64,000 nucleotides of DNA, taken from Ectopseudomonas composti. GTDB lineage: Bacteria > Pseudomonadota > Gammaproteobacteria > Pseudomonadales > Pseudomonadaceae. The number at the start of each line of letters is the position of its first letter. The first letter of the stretch is position 1. Positions 63,840 to 64,000 of the stretch are shown one piece after another. Location of the stretch: positions 781,577 through 845,576 of the forward strand of contig NZ_LSSW01000029.1 of assembly GCF_001567565.1 (NCBI RefSeq), read 5' to 3'. The notes below the pieces were generated by a model. It had not been told where the DNA came from. It made no database searches and saw only the letters and a program-made list of their open reading frames with translations. The position numbers were made by a program, and so were the translations under genes.

Positions 63840-63909
63840 CTAGTGGTTCAAATCGCTCGCTGCGCTCACTGGGACGGGCTAAAGCCCGCCCCTTAACCAA
63901 ACGTTAGGC
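63834..63909 (+). other. attC site of cassette 3
   Basis: It begins ACCTAAC and ends GTTAGGC, 76 bases apart, with the same inner pairs and hairpin as the first site. The left loop reads caaatcgctcgctgcgctc where the first site has caaaccgttcgcttcgctc. Confidence 0.92.
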
Positions 63910-63918
63910 ATCAACGTA

Positions 63919-64000
63919 ATGTCTGTCGAAATCACAGAGTTCCGGCAAATGCTAGAGGCGGGCCAACGCTACGTGGGTGGCAATTGCTCCATCCAAGAGC
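63919..64000 (+). CDS. Integron cassette gene 4 (partial), second copy of cassette gene 2
   Basis: The visible 82 coding bases are identical to the start of the gene at 63169, as is the leader from the GTTAGGC core (63903 onward against 63153 onward). The gene runs off the right edge, so whether the whole cassette is repeated cannot be seen. Its function is unknown. Confidence 0.85.
   Translation, partial: MSVEITEFRQMLEAGQRYVGGNCSIQE

Larger units (their letters stand above)
63153..64000. repeat. Direct repeat of a cassette at 750-base spacing
   Basis: 63153-63250 and 63903-64000 are identical over all 98 visible bases. Each copy starts at the attC recombination core, so this is a repeated cassette and not a random duplication. 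Cassette 3 lies between. Confidence 0.9.

Noticed and set aside
63649..63900. Minus-strand frame starting MVKGRALARPSERSERFEP
   Set aside because: Its N-terminal part is translation of an attC site, and a similar frame arises from the first attC (62953-63150). This is a common misannotation.

Overview
The window looks like chromosome of a high-GC Pseudomonas, probably in or near the P. mendocina / P. alcaligenes / P. stutzeri lineages. The evidence is an alginate cluster, divergent metE/metR, a branched-chain/aryl keto-acid catabolism block under an Lrp-type regulator, and a chromosomal integron cassette array. No species can be fixed from the sequence alone.

Region 1 (1-24.6 kb) is a siderophore locus. 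On the minus strand a SyrP/TauD-type hydroxylase is followed by three non-ribosomal peptide synthetases, the last cut by the left edge. The first and third synthetases carry aspartate-type adenylation codes, so the product probably contains beta-hydroxyaspartate, a known iron ligand. Next to them lie a FecBCDE-type ABC importer (minus) and a TonB-dependent receptor (plus), giving production and uptake in one place. A tRNA-Arg(CCT) gene closes the region.

Region 2 (24.7-41.3 kb) is housekeeping and accessory metabolism. It holds a leucine-type dehydrogenase, a fused indolepyruvate ferredoxin oxidoreductase with a divergent Lrp-family regulator, an EamA transporter, a small DUF6316-like protein, an exported alpha/beta hydrolase, metE with divergent metR, and a tetR-MFP-RND efflux operon with a strong dyad operator before tetR.

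Region 3 (41.3-58.5 kb) is an alginate operon with an unusual order: algD-algA-alg8-alg44-algK-algE-algI-algJ-algF-algX-algL-algG. The AlgG homologue has lost the DPHD catalytic motif, AlgK lacks a lipobox, and the algD upstream region holds a perfect 32-bp palindrome plus two further A/T dyads at about 40-bp spacing. A PL7 alginate lyase without a signal peptide faces the operon. The likely product is an acetylated polymannuronate rather than a normal M/G alginate.

Region 4 (58.5-64 kb) is plastic DNA. Two direct copies of a ~154-bp element that resembles a tRNA 3' end flank a segment with AT-rich genes (a frame-broken gene and a DUF4145-like partner), a TonB-domain lipoprotein bracketed by 22-bp repeats, and a YghU-type glutathione transferase. 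To the right starts an integron cassette array with an attI-like site, three attC sites, an Imm45-like immunity gene and a repeated cassette. No integrase gene is visible.
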